64,000 bases of DNA from Nitrospirillum viridazoti CBAmc (GTDB lineage Bacteria; Pseudomonadota; Alphaproteobacteria; Azospirillales; Azospirillaceae): NCBI RefSeq assembly GCF_000730165.1, contig NZ_CP022112.1, positions 847,501 to 911,500 of the forward strand, read 5' to 3'. Made by a program: the position numbers and the translations under genes. Positions within the stretch are counted from its first letter, which is position 1, and every line of letters starts with the position of its first letter. Under the pieces are notes generated by a model. That model saw only the letters and a list, made by a program, of their open reading frames with translations, was not told where the DNA came from and ran no database searches. This document shows, one piece after another, positions 43,769-52,141 of the stretch.

Positions 43769-45028
43769 TCACCGATCCCGCCAGGCCCGCAGGCCGGCGT
43801 GCAGCCGGCTCAATCCCCGGTCCAATGTCTCGGCATCACCGGCGTAGCCCAGACGGACATGGCCGGCCAGGCCGAAATACTCGCCAGGCGCCACCAGCAG
43901 ATCGACCTGGTTCCACAGGTGACGGGTCAGCGCCAGGGTGTCCGCCACCCCGACGATGCGGGGGAAATAAAGGCAACCGGCCGCCGGCACGGCGCCCTCG
44001 ATCAGGCCCTCGTCCCGCATGGCGGCGGCGTGGCGGTGCAGCACCGGCGTGGTGGAGGTCATGACCGCCTGCCAGTGCCGGTCGAAGGTGTCGGCATTCT
44101 CCATCACATGGGCGGCCACGGCGTGCGACAGCTTGGACACGCCGACATCCCCCTCCGGCTGGCCGGCACGGATGCGGCCCAGCACCTCGGGTGCCGCCAC
44201 CATCCAGCCGCATTTGAGCGCGAACAGCCCGAACACCTTGGTCAGGCTGGCCAGGCTGACGATGTTGGGCGCCAGCCTGGCCGCCAGCCCGGCCGAGGGG
44301 CGCCGGGCGAAATCGCCGTAGACTTCATCCACCACCAGCAGCGCGCCAACGGTGGCCGCCGCCTGCGCCACGGCCTTCAGCGTGGCGTGATCCAGGAATG
44401 CGCCGGTGGGGTTGTGCGGATTGGTCAGGATGACCAAGCGGGTCTCGGGCGTCAGCTTGGCCGCCACCTGGGCCGGGTCGATGCCGAAATGCGGCGCCGG
44501 CCGATCCACCTCATCCACCACGGCGCCCGCCTCCAAGGCCAGGTTGGTGAGAAGCTTGAACCCCGGGTTTTCGATCAGCACCCGTTCGCCCGGCTTCACC
44601 AGGGCGCGCAGGATCAGCTGCAGGGCGCCGGTGACGCCGGTGACGGTCTGCAACCGCTCCGGCGTCTCGTCATAGCGCGCGCACAGCGCGTCGACCAGGA
44701 AGCGGTTGCCGTTGGCGAAGACGCTGACGTAGCGGCTGCTGAGCCGTGGCGCGCCGTCGTCATCCACGGTGACCAGCGACTTGGCCACCAGTCCGGCCAG
44801 CAGATCCGAAGGTTCGCTGATGGTGCTGTCGTACAGGGCAATGGCGTTGGGTCGGCCGGCGAGCGCGCGTATGGACCCCCGCACCCAGTCGGAATATTGG
44901 GCGGCCGCGAAGAAGTCGCCGCCGGACGGGGTACCGGAGGGGACGTTGGGTGCGGAACCGACGGATTTACCGGCAGATTTCAAGGCGTACTTCCTATTCG
45001 GGCCAGGCATTCGGGCGCGATGGGTCAT
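43769..45028 (-). CDS. Class I/II PLP-dependent aminotransferase
   Basis: 419 residues, cytoplasmic (no signal peptide). PLP Lys lies in SLASLTKVFGLFALKCGW, with the NPHNPTG segment and the VDEVYGDF Asp/Tyr segment upstream, all typical of fold type I aminotransferases. It would transfer the amino group of an amino acid released by the island peptidases. The closest biochemical subfamily is not clear. The N-terminal 30 residues are poorly conserved and the start could be the ATG at 45010. The composite island motif lies 43-92 bases upstream. Confidence 0.9.
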   Translation of the reverse strand: MTHRARMPGPNRKYALKSAGKSVGSAPNVPSGTPSGGDFFAAAQYSDWVRGSIRALAGRPNAIALYDSTISEPSDLLAGLVAKSLVTVDDDGAPRLSSRYVSVFANGNRFLVDALCARYDETPERLQTVTGVTGALQLILRALVKPGERVLIENPGFKLLTNLALEAGAVVDEVDRPAPHFGIDPAQVAAKLTPETRLVILTNPHNPTGAFLDHATLKAVAQAAATVGALLVVDEVYGDFARRPSAGLAARLAPNIVSLASLTKVFGLFALKCGWMVAAPEVLGRIRAGQPEGDVGVSKLSHAVAAHVMENADTFDRHWQAVMTSTTPVLHRHAAAMRDEGLIEGAVPAAGCLYFPRIVGVADTLALTRHLWNQVDLLVAPGEYFGLAGHVRLGYAGDAETLDRGLSRLHAGLRAWRDR

Positions 45029-45070
45029 CGAAGCCGGCGATGCCTAAATTCTATTCGACTTGGCGGGTGC

Positions 45071-45120
45071 TTTTTTGCGTATGCCCGGGTCCGGCAGGGT
45101 GGCGGCGGTCGGTTTATGCA
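45071..45120 (-). promoter_or_regulatory. Island promoter motif, aminotransferase-S10 operon
   Basis: Minus strand: TGCATAAACC, then 41 bases later GCAAAAAA within GGCATACGCAA. The latter 11-mer recurs exactly upstream of the TonB receptor gene. Confidence 0.5.
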
Positions 45121-45166
45121 GCACCCCGCCGGAGCCGCGCATAAGCTGACCGCACCGGTTCCCGCC

Positions 45167-46909
45167 CTATCGGCAATTGGCCGGCGCATCCGGACGACGG
45201 GCCCATTGATAGGCCTGCACCGTTTCGCCCCGGGGCAGGTAGGTGATTGGGAAGACCTGGCTGTCGCGACGTATCTGCAGGGTCAGCGTGGCCTGCTGGT
45301 TTCCCTGGATCATGTCCTGGGGCACGGGCTTCACGATCTCATCTCCGTCGCGCAGACCGGCGTCCGCCGCGGCCGAGCCGGGGATCAGGCCATGCACGAT
45401 GCGCTTGGGCTGGATCAGCACCTCGGGATCGAAGCCTAGCTGATAGCGGCGCAAGGCGGCCGTGGTGCGGGTGAAGCAGGGGCCGAAGGCATCGTCGTCC
45501 GGCAGGACCAGGGCGCCGTTCAGCATGGCGTCCAGTTCCAGCTTGCCGCGCGGTCCCAGTTCATGGGTGATGACCTCCACCCAGGCGGCGTGGTCCATGG
45601 GCCGGCCGTGGCGGCGGCGGTCCAGCATGGCCAGGATCAGGTCATCCAGGGAGCGCTTGCCGTGGCTGGCCTTGCGCACCTCGCCATCCACAAGGGCGAA
45701 GTACAGGGCGCCCCGATCGTAGGGCAGCACGCGGATGCGGGTGTCGGCCCAGAAGCGGTCCGGGATGGCGCTGTTGGGCGTGCCGTTCAGGGCGTTGGTG
45801 TAGTAGCGGGCGGCGGTGGTGTTGAGATCCCTCAGGAACTCATCACCCGTGATCATGCCGGCGCGCAGCGGCAGGCGGTTCTGGTAATAGACCGCGATGC
45901 CCTCGCTGAACCAGGATAAGGCCAAGCCCTGCGGCCCGTCTTCCTTTGAAGCATCCAGCGACCGCACGAATGTGTGCACCATTTCGTGCGCCAGGGTGAA
46001 CTTGAAGTCCTTCACGTCGGTCTTCTGGTCGAAGGTACCGATGAAGGCGCCGTTCAGTTCCACGCCGCCGCCGGCGTTCACCAGGTTGGGCCGCAGGAAA
46101 ACGCCGTAGGGCGGCGTGCCCACCGCCTTGAAATAGCCCAGGTAATGGTGATACAGCGATTCCGTCCACCGCATCAGTTCCGTGCCGTCGAAGGGCGGGC
46201 TGCCCTGCCAGGCGGAGAAGAAGCCTTGCTTGGGTGGCGCCTCGGGATAGCGGTGGATGGCCCCACCCATGACATAGGTGGCGCCTAGATCCTCCGCGCT
46301 CAAGGGACCGCTGGAGGTCACGTCACCCGTGCCGAAGTTGGAAACGCCGGCGGCGCCTGGGCCGGCCGCCGACAGGTCCCAACGCAGCGCCAGGCCATAC
46401 TTGGCATCCACCTCCGGCAGGATCAAAAAGGTCACGGCCGCGCCGGAAAAGCCGCCGCCGTCGGTGCGCAGTTCCAGCGGCGGGGCGGCGCCGCGCGGGT
46501 TGGCCAGGGTGGTGATCGGGGCGCGGTAACGGACCGTCAGCGCGCCCTTGACCGCCCGCGCCGCCGTCCAGTGGCGGTAAGCCATGGCCGGCCTGTCGGC
46601 ATCGTCCTTGGCCGTCAGTGCTACGGGACCGGCGGCGTCGCTGGCCGTCAGGTCCGTCAGCGTGTCGGCGACACTCTTGACGTTGTTGGCCACCAGCGGC
46701 AGGCGCAGCAGCGGCGCACCCGCCTCCGCCTCCACGTCCGGGATCTCAACCGTGACGTCAACAAAAGGCACGATCCCTGTCCCATTGGGCCCTGCCCCCT
46801 CCGCCGCAGCCGGCTTCAGCGTCACGGCCAACTGGGGTGCTGCCAAGGCCGCCGGTGCTGCGGACAGCGCCAGCAGGGCCGCCAAGCCACCCGTCTTGAA
46901 ATACCGCAT
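45167..46909 (-). CDS. M61-family peptidase (copy B)
   Basis: 580 residues with a signal peptide (cleavage near 23). Zinc motif HEMVH at about 308-312 and Glu ligand in WFSEGIAVYYQ. The C-terminal region resembles a PDZ domain (VHGLIPGSAAADAGLRDGDEIV). It shares the layout of copy A but is much more divergent than the two Lrp copies are from each other, so this is an older paralogue. It lies between the TonB receptor gene and the aminotransferase gene on the same strand. Expected periplasmic aminopeptidase for small N-terminal residues. Confidence 0.9.
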   Translation of the reverse strand: MRYFKTGGLAALLALSAAPAALAAPQLAVTLKPAAAEGAGPNGTGIVPFVDVTVEIPDVEAEAGAPLLRLPLVANNVKSVADTLTDLTASDAAGPVALTAKDDADRPAMAYRHWTAARAVKGALTVRYRAPITTLANPRGAAPPLELRTDGGGFSGAAVTFLILPEVDAKYGLALRWDLSAAGPGAAGVSNFGTGDVTSSGPLSAEDLGATYVMGGAIHRYPEAPPKQGFFSAWQGSPPFDGTELMRWTESLYHHYLGYFKAVGTPPYGVFLRPNLVNAGGGVELNGAFIGTFDQKTDVKDFKFTLAHEMVHTFVRSLDASKEDGPQGLALSWFSEGIAVYYQNRLPLRAGMITGDEFLRDLNTTAARYYTNALNGTPNSAIPDRFWADTRIRVLPYDRGALYFALVDGEVRKASHGKRSLDDLILAMLDRRRHGRPMDHAAWVEVITHELGPRGKLELDAMLNGALVLPDDDAFGPCFTRTTAALRRYQLGFDPEVLIQPKRIVHGLIPGSAAADAGLRDGDEIVKPVPQDMIQGNQQATLTLQIRRDSQVFPITYLPRGETVQAYQWARRPDAPANCR

Positions 46910-46950
46910 CGCCCGCGCCCCCGCCTGCTTCTACCGACCCCGGAAAACAG

Positions 46951-46981
46951 GGGGCCGACCCGGTGCTGCCGGACCGGCCCC
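46951..46981 (-). terminator. Hairpin downstream of the TonB receptor gene
   Basis: GGGGCCG (46951-46957) and CGGCCCC (46975-46981) with further pairing inside. It lies 31 bases after the receptor stop on the minus strand. No U run. Confidence 0.35.
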
Positions 46982-47011
46982 GTCACTCACGCGTCCATCA
47001 AGGCTTGGTCA

Positions 47012-49234
47012 TCAGAAGTCTTTGCTGATGGTCATGCCGAAGGTACGCGGCTGGATGATGGCCGCCGAGTAGATGCCCGTGCGGGTGATGGTATCCAGCG
47101 GGCCGCCGGAGACGAAGGCGATCTCGTTGCCCAGGTTCTTGGCGTAGACAGACAGGTTCCAGTCGTCGTGGGTGACGCCGGCGCGCAGGTCCACCGTGGT
47201 GTAGGACGGCATGAAGAAACGCTGGCCCGTGGACTTGGTCGGGAACACGCTGTAGCGGTCGCCGATGTAGGACACGGTGGCGCCGACGAAGCCATTGAAG
47301 CCGTCCATGATGCGGAACTTCTGGTCCGCCGACAGGCTGCCGCTGAACTTGGCGGAGTACGGCAGGCGCTGGCCCTTCAGGCCGTACAGGCCCGAGGTCT
47401 TGATGTTTTCGGTCAGCGTCGCGTCGGTGTAGCCCAGGTTGGCCACCACGCTCAGCCCTTCCGAAGGCGTCAGGGTCAGCGTCAGCTCGCCACCGCGCGA
47501 CCGGGCCGTGCCGCCGTTCTGCACGTAGGAGAAGCCGGTGGGCGATGCCGCCTGCAGCTGGATGTCGTCCCATTCGATGTCGAACAGGGCGGCGTCCACC
47601 GTCAGCAAGCGATCGACCACGACACCCTTGAAGCCCACCTCGTAGTTGGTGGTGGTGTCGGAGTTGTAGGCGGCGGGCTCACCCGGGGCGGCGTTGGGAC
47701 CGCCGGGACGGAAGCCGGTGGACACGCGGCCATAGACCATCATGTCCTTGTTGATGTGGTACTGCGGGCCCAGCGAGTAGGTGAAGACGCTGGTGCCGGA
47801 ATGGATGTCGGTGATTTCGTTGTCACCCTGCAGCACGCCGCCGACATCCTGGTAGCTTTCCTGGAACTGCCGGCTGAAGCGGCCGCCGAAGGTGAAGTCC
47901 AGCTTGTCGTCGAAGTGATAGGTGGCGGAACCGAAGCCGGCGTATTCCCGGTAATGCGACGGGCCAAAGACGGTGTAGAGGTCGGGGAAGCCGACGTTCT
48001 CGCCGTTGGCCTTGTTGGCGACGTAGACGTTCTGACGGTTGAGGTTGTCTTCGTTGGTGGCGAAGCCGCCGACCATCCAGTCGATCATGCCGCCCGGCTG
48101 GGATTCCAGGCGGATTTCCTGGCTGAGCTTGTTCGTCTGGTAATAGTTGTAGATGCCGGTGCCCAGCGCCGGCAGGGCCGGGGCGGGGAAGAAGAAGCCC
48201 AGGTAACGGCCGAAGGTGCCGGTGGTGTCCTGCGGGCCGTTGAATACCGTGTGGCTGTAGGAGGTGACGGCCACCAAGTTGGCGAAGCCGAGGTCAGCCT
48301 TCAGGTTGCCGTTGTAGATGCCCATGTCGAGATAGCCGGTGTTCAGGCCGGCGATGGGCGCCTGGGTGTAGTCGCCATAGGTGGGCACGCGATCCACCGA
48401 GACGTACTCGTTGGCCGAGCCGCCGGCCGTCATGTGCTGGTAGGTGGCGGAGGCCTGGTAGCTGACGCTGGGCGTGATCTGCCACAGCAGGCTGGCGCGG
48501 CCGCCTTCCGTGCGGTTGACGTTGATTTCCGTCTGGCCGCTGTTGGCGTTGGTCATGTAGCCCGGGTCCATGCGGGCGAAGGCGCTGACCCGCAGGCCCA
48601 GCTTGTCCTCGACGATGGGCACGTTGATGTAGGCGCGGCCGCCGCCGCCCTCGCCACCATGGGCGACACTGGAACCGGACACGGCCACCTGGCCGAAGGT
48701 CTCGGTCAGGCTGGGCGCCGCCGTCACGTAGCGGATCAGGCCACCCATGGAGCTGGCGCCGTACAGTGACCCCTGGGGCCCGCGCAGCACTTCGATCTGC
48801 TGCAGGCTGGACGGGTCGATTTCCGGGACCACCGCGTCACCCAGGCCGCCGCTGGTGGCGGAGCCGATGGGAACGTCATCGATGGTCAGGCCCACGGTGG
48901 GGTTGTTGCCGGCGCCGGTGGTGATGCCGCGGATGGCGATGGTGGTGCGGCCGTTGCCACTGGACGTGACGTTCAGGCCCGGCACCTGGGTGTAGAAGTC
49001 GCGCAGCTGGGTGTTGTTGGCCTGCAGCAGCGACTGGCTGGTGACGACGGCGACGGAGGCCGGCACGTCCATCAGGCGCTCGGTCTTCTTCTGCGCCGTG
49101 ACGACGATCTCTTGCAGCTCATCCAGGCTGTCATCAGCCGCCGCGCCATCGGCGAAGCTGGGCAGCGACCAGAAAGAGAAAGTTGTAAGAATAGTCGTGG
49201 CGAGCAACGCCCGGATTCCATTCTTGCCCTGCAT
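47012..49234 (-). CDS. TonB-dependent outer-membrane receptor
   Basis: 740 residues from ATG 49234, with GGGGG about seven bases upstream; the open frame to 49612 is not supported. A signal peptide (about 1-29) is followed by a TonB-box-like EIVVTAQKK, a plug domain (SVAVVTSQSL, RGITTGAGNNPTVGLTIDDVP, LRGPQGSLYGASSMGGLIRYVT) and a 22-strand barrel ending in FGMTISKDF with terminal Phe. There is no N-terminal signalling domain. It should import a substrate into the periplasm using TonB energy. Neighbours point to a peptide-like ligand rather than a siderophore; this is inference. Confidence 0.94.
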   Translation of the reverse strand: MQGKNGIRALLATTILTTFSFWSLPSFADGAAADDSLDELQEIVVTAQKKTERLMDVPASVAVVTSQSLLQANNTQLRDFYTQVPGLNVTSSGNGRTTIAIRGITTGAGNNPTVGLTIDDVPIGSATSGGLGDAVVPEIDPSSLQQIEVLRGPQGSLYGASSMGGLIRYVTAAPSLTETFGQVAVSGSSVAHGGEGGGGRAYINVPIVEDKLGLRVSAFARMDPGYMTNANSGQTEINVNRTEGGRASLLWQITPSVSYQASATYQHMTAGGSANEYVSVDRVPTYGDYTQAPIAGLNTGYLDMGIYNGNLKADLGFANLVAVTSYSHTVFNGPQDTTGTFGRYLGFFFPAPALPALGTGIYNYYQTNKLSQEIRLESQPGGMIDWMVGGFATNEDNLNRQNVYVANKANGENVGFPDLYTVFGPSHYREYAGFGSATYHFDDKLDFTFGGRFSRQFQESYQDVGGVLQGDNEITDIHSGTSVFTYSLGPQYHINKDMMVYGRVSTGFRPGGPNAAPGEPAAYNSDTTTNYEVGFKGVVVDRLLTVDAALFDIEWDDIQLQAASPTGFSYVQNGGTARSRGGELTLTLTPSEGLSVVANLGYTDATLTENIKTSGLYGLKGQRLPYSAKFSGSLSADQKFRIMDGFNGFVGATVSYIGDRYSVFPTKSTGQRFFMPSYTTVDLRAGVTHDDWNLSVYAKNLGNEIAFVSGGPLDTITRTGIYSAAIIQPRTFGMTISKDF

Positions 49235-49356
49235 ATTACTACCCCCTGTTCTTATGAGCGCCCTCTGCCGCCACCAATCCTTGTGGGATTTTGTTATTCG
49301 GCGGGGTCGAAAAAGATAATTTATGATACCGCCGCGCCCGGGCTTTTCTTTCCAAA

Positions 49357-49395
49357 TTGCGTATGCCGAAGCGGGTGGGGAGAAAATTTTATTCC
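49357..49395 (-). promoter_or_regulatory. Island promoter motif, TonB receptor gene
   Basis: Minus strand: GGAATAAAATTTTC followed by GGCATACGCAA (ATAAAA to GCAA 32 bases), 123 bases before the receptor start. Confidence 0.5.
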
Positions 49396-49595
49396 CCAGG
49401 TGTGCACTGCGGAAATTTTCTGCCGGGACAGGTTGGCCTCTCATTCCGCGCAGGCGGGTGAAGGACCACCAGACGGAACCGAACACCCCTTGGCTGTCTA
49501 AAGACGGCATTTCCAATGCCGCCGATCCTGGATCGAGGAATAGATTTTCCCTGGATGAGCACGGTAGACCGGCCTGTCGCATGGCCGAAATACAA

Positions 49596-49622
49596 ACGCC
49601 CGCAGGCGGCACCTGCGGGCGT
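49596..49622 (-). terminator. Rho-independent terminator of S10 copy 4
   Basis: ACGCCCGCAGG (49596-49606) and CCTGCGGGCGT (49612-49622) are perfect 11-bp arms with a five-base loop. On the minus strand the hairpin is followed by a T-rich GTTTGTATTT. It lies 23 bases after the stop. Confidence 0.8.
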
Positions 49623-49644
49623 GGGATTTCCGGGATCGCCGGCG

Positions 49645-51111
49645 TCAGGGTGCTGGATGGACGAAGGCGCGGATGTCGGTGCCGAGCTTGCGGGCGGCGC
49701 CCTCATCCGTATAGGCCATGTGCCCGCCCTCATAGAAGGTCAGGCGCACGCGACCCTCGGGCCAGCCCCCCTGGCGGACCAGCAGCTCCGCCGCCCCCAC
49801 CGTGGTCTGGGTGTCGTAATAGCCGTTGCCGATCAACAGCTGCATCTTGGGATTGGCCTTCATGGCCTTCAGCAGGCGGTCGCTGTAGGCCCAGTTGGCG
49901 AAGGGCGAGGCGTAGCCCCATCCCCAGTCGTCCAGGCCCTGGACCTCCGCTATCTCCACATAGGGTTGGGCGCGGTCGACCTTGAGGTCGGTGTGGAGGT
50001 AGTCCTTGAACAGGCGGGAGAACGCCGGCATGACGGCGGCTGCGAAGGGGTCGGGGCCGATGCCCTTGTCGGTGATGGGGGCGGCATAGCGCGCGTCGGC
50101 GCGGCCCAGCAGCAGGCCCTGATCCTTCAGCAGCTCACCCCGGTACTGCTCCTTGCTGATGCGCAGGGCGTGGTCGCGGTAATAGGCGGCGGGAATGCCG
50201 GTCAGCTCCTGCAGCCGCTGGGCCACCCGGTCACGGTCGGCCACCGGCAGCGCGCCGCCCTGGTACAGCGCCGGCATATAGTCGCTTTGGGCGTAGCGCC
50301 GCGCCTCATCCACGAAAGCTTCCAGCGACAGGCCGTGGCGGTCCACCCTCTGGTGGTACCAGGCGATGGCCGCCAGGGTGGGCAGCGACACCACGTAGCT
50401 CATGATGTTCTGCGGCCGCTGAACGTATTCGATGATATTGACCGCCTGCCCCATCAGCAGCACGCCAGCCAGCGGGATGGGCTTGGGCAGCTCGGCCAGT
50501 TGGCCGGCCACCTCGGCCGCACGCATGGTGCCGTAGCTTTCACCCAGCAGGTAAACGGGGGAACCCTCGCGATGATGCTGCGCCAGCCAAGCCTGGATGA
50601 AGGCGGTGACCTCCTGCCCGTCCGCCTTCACCGAGAAATAGCTCTTGGGATCGACGCCCTCGGCCACGCGGCTGAAACCGGTGGAGGCCGGGTCGATGAA
50701 CACCAGGTCGGTGGCGTCCAGCGGCGAATAGGGATTGTCCACCAGCGTGAAGGTGGCGGGATCGGCCTTCAGGTCATCCGGCACGGCCACGCGCTTCGGC
50801 CCCATGACGCCCAGGTGCAACCAGAGGGAGGCGGTGATGGGCCCGCCGTTGAAAACGAAGGTCACCGGCCGCTTGGCCGCGTCCTTGGCTTCCACGGTGT
50901 AGGCGAAGCTGACCAGGTGCGCGCCCGGCTTGCCGGCGGCGTCATTCACATCCGCCCCTTCCACCGTCGCGGCATAGGACAGCTTATGGCCGTTCAGCGT
51001 GGTGGTGTGATGGGTCACGGCCGGCGCGTCCGCCAATGCCGGCATGGATATGGCCAGCATCAGCGCGGCCATCAGGCCCCCCACTTTACGTCCGGTGGCT
51101 TTCCCGGTCAT
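49645..51111 (-). CDS. S10 serine-carboxypeptidase-like protein (copy 4)
   Basis: 488 residues with a signal peptide (cleavage near 28). Nucleophile Ser at about 192 in GESYGTMRAAEV, then GNGYYDTQTT and YEGGHMAYTD. The oxyanion-hole segment is NGGPITASLW, where family members including the other three copies have GGPG; the Gly-to-Ile change is unusual and may alter activity. Strong ribosome site (AGGGGG, six bases). It is the first gene of the right-hand minus-strand block and has its own promoter motif and terminator. Confidence 0.9.
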   Translation of the reverse strand: MTGKATGRKVGGLMAALMLAISMPALADAPAVTHHTTTLNGHKLSYAATVEGADVNDAAGKPGAHLVSFAYTVEAKDAAKRPVTFVFNGGPITASLWLHLGVMGPKRVAVPDDLKADPATFTLVDNPYSPLDATDLVFIDPASTGFSRVAEGVDPKSYFSVKADGQEVTAFIQAWLAQHHREGSPVYLLGESYGTMRAAEVAGQLAELPKPIPLAGVLLMGQAVNIIEYVQRPQNIMSYVVSLPTLAAIAWYHQRVDRHGLSLEAFVDEARRYAQSDYMPALYQGGALPVADRDRVAQRLQELTGIPAAYYRDHALRISKEQYRGELLKDQGLLLGRADARYAAPITDKGIGPDPFAAAVMPAFSRLFKDYLHTDLKVDRAQPYVEIAEVQGLDDWGWGYASPFANWAYSDRLLKAMKANPKMQLLIGNGYYDTQTTVGAAELLVRQGGWPEGRVRLTFYEGGHMAYTDEGAARKLGTDIRAFVHPAP

Positions 51112-51174
51112 CGTCGTCCCCCTGTCGCAGGCGCCCTGTTCTCAGGGGAAATAATACCGGCCGGCGGCGGAATG

Positions 51175-51223
51175 TTTTTGCGTTATCCCGCCCGCCGGGC
51201 GGGTGACGGCAAGTTTTATGCGG
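51175..51223 (-). promoter_or_regulatory. Island promoter motif, S10 copy 4
   Basis: Minus strand: CCGCATAAAACTTGCC, then 40 bases later GCAAAAA within GGGATAACGCAAAAAC. It ends 64 bases before the S10 start. Between the halves lies a GC-rich palindrome (CCCGCCCGGCGGG type). Confidence 0.5.
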
Positions 51224-51233
51224 GGACTGGCCG

Positions 51234-52049
51234 TCAGGGGGTGGCCTTGGCCGTGGCGTGGCGTGCCTGGTAGGCTTGCAGGGCTTCCTGGTACGCTGGA
51301 GATTGCTGCACGGCCGGTAGGGTGCGGAGCTTCTTTTTCTGCTTCAGCACGAAGGTTTCCGCCGTCAGGCTGGCATGCTCCCCACAGAACTTGGCGCAGG
51401 CGCCGGTGGGATCGCTGAAGCCCACCTCATCGCCACTAAGGGTCATGGTCAGCAGGCACCGCTGCGTGGGCGCCGGATCCTGGAAGACGAAGCTGCCGAT
51501 CTTCTTGTATTCCGCGATGCCGGTCAGGGTGCAACTCTGACCGTTATGGAAGGACAGGCGCATGTCCAGGTAGGCGGCGCCATCCGCCACCGGGGTGACC
51601 TGCAACACGTCCTCCGCCCCGTGGGCGCCGTCGGCGGTCTTGACCGGGTGCCGGTAAATGCCGGCGATGCGGGCCAGCAGGGCCTTGGCGTCGGCCTTGC
51701 TGCCGTCCGGCGCGTAGGCCATGGCGCGCTTGGCCGATTCCGCCTGCACGGCCTTGATCTTCACCCTGTATTCCCGGTCCAGGCAGGCGCGGGCGTCCAG
51801 CGTGGCGTCGCAACGCTGGAACATCGCCTCATCCACCGTCCAGGCGCGGCCCAGGCGGACATAGGGCACATCCTGAACGCTGTCGATCAGCTGGCCCAGG
51901 CTTGGATCGGTGCACAAGGCCTGGACAGAGGCGGAGGTGGGCGCCTGACAATCCGCCGGCGTGAGACCGGGCACGGGCACCTCCGCGGCCTCCGCCCCGC
52001 CGCTTGCCAACACGACCGCCAAAAAAGTGATGACCGCCCGCTTGCCCAT
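51234..52049 (-). CDS. Exported protein of unknown function
   Basis: 271 residues from ATG 52049, with a signal peptide (cleavage near 21). A Cys-containing N-terminal region (about 25-105; DCQAPTSASVQALCTDPSLGQ, then RCDATLDARACLDREYRVKI) resembles the general pattern of LprI-like lysozyme-inhibitor domains, with paired cysteines and helices. The C-terminal half is beta-rich with four or more cysteines. I cannot assign a function. It lies upstream of S10 copy 4 on the same strand, separated by 122 bp that contain the S10 promoter, so it may be outside the island. Confidence 0.8.
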   Translation of the reverse strand: MGKRAVITFLAVVLASGGAEAAEVPVPGLTPADCQAPTSASVQALCTDPSLGQLIDSVQDVPYVRLGRAWTVDEAMFQRCDATLDARACLDREYRVKIKAVQAESAKRAMAYAPDGSKADAKALLARIAGIYRHPVKTADGAHGAEDVLQVTPVADGAAYLDMRLSFHNGQSCTLTGIAEYKKIGSFVFQDPAPTQRCLLTMTLSGDEVGFSDPTGACAKFCGEHASLTAETFVLKQKKKLRTLPAVQQSPAYQEALQAYQARHATAKATP

Positions 52050-52141
52050 GACGCCCCCAACGCCCCTGTGCTTGCCCAGGTGAACTGTGCCGAAGGGCAA
52101 CGGTGGGCGCAAGGGATCGCCTGGGCACCCACCGTTTATGC

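Larger units (their letters stand above)
49235..49644. other. Spacer between S10 copy 4 and the TonB receptor gene
   Basis: 410 bases with no gene. The right end has the S10 terminator; the rest is the receptor promoter and a leader of up to 120 bases. It includes the composite island motif and AT-rich tracts. Confidence 0.6.
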
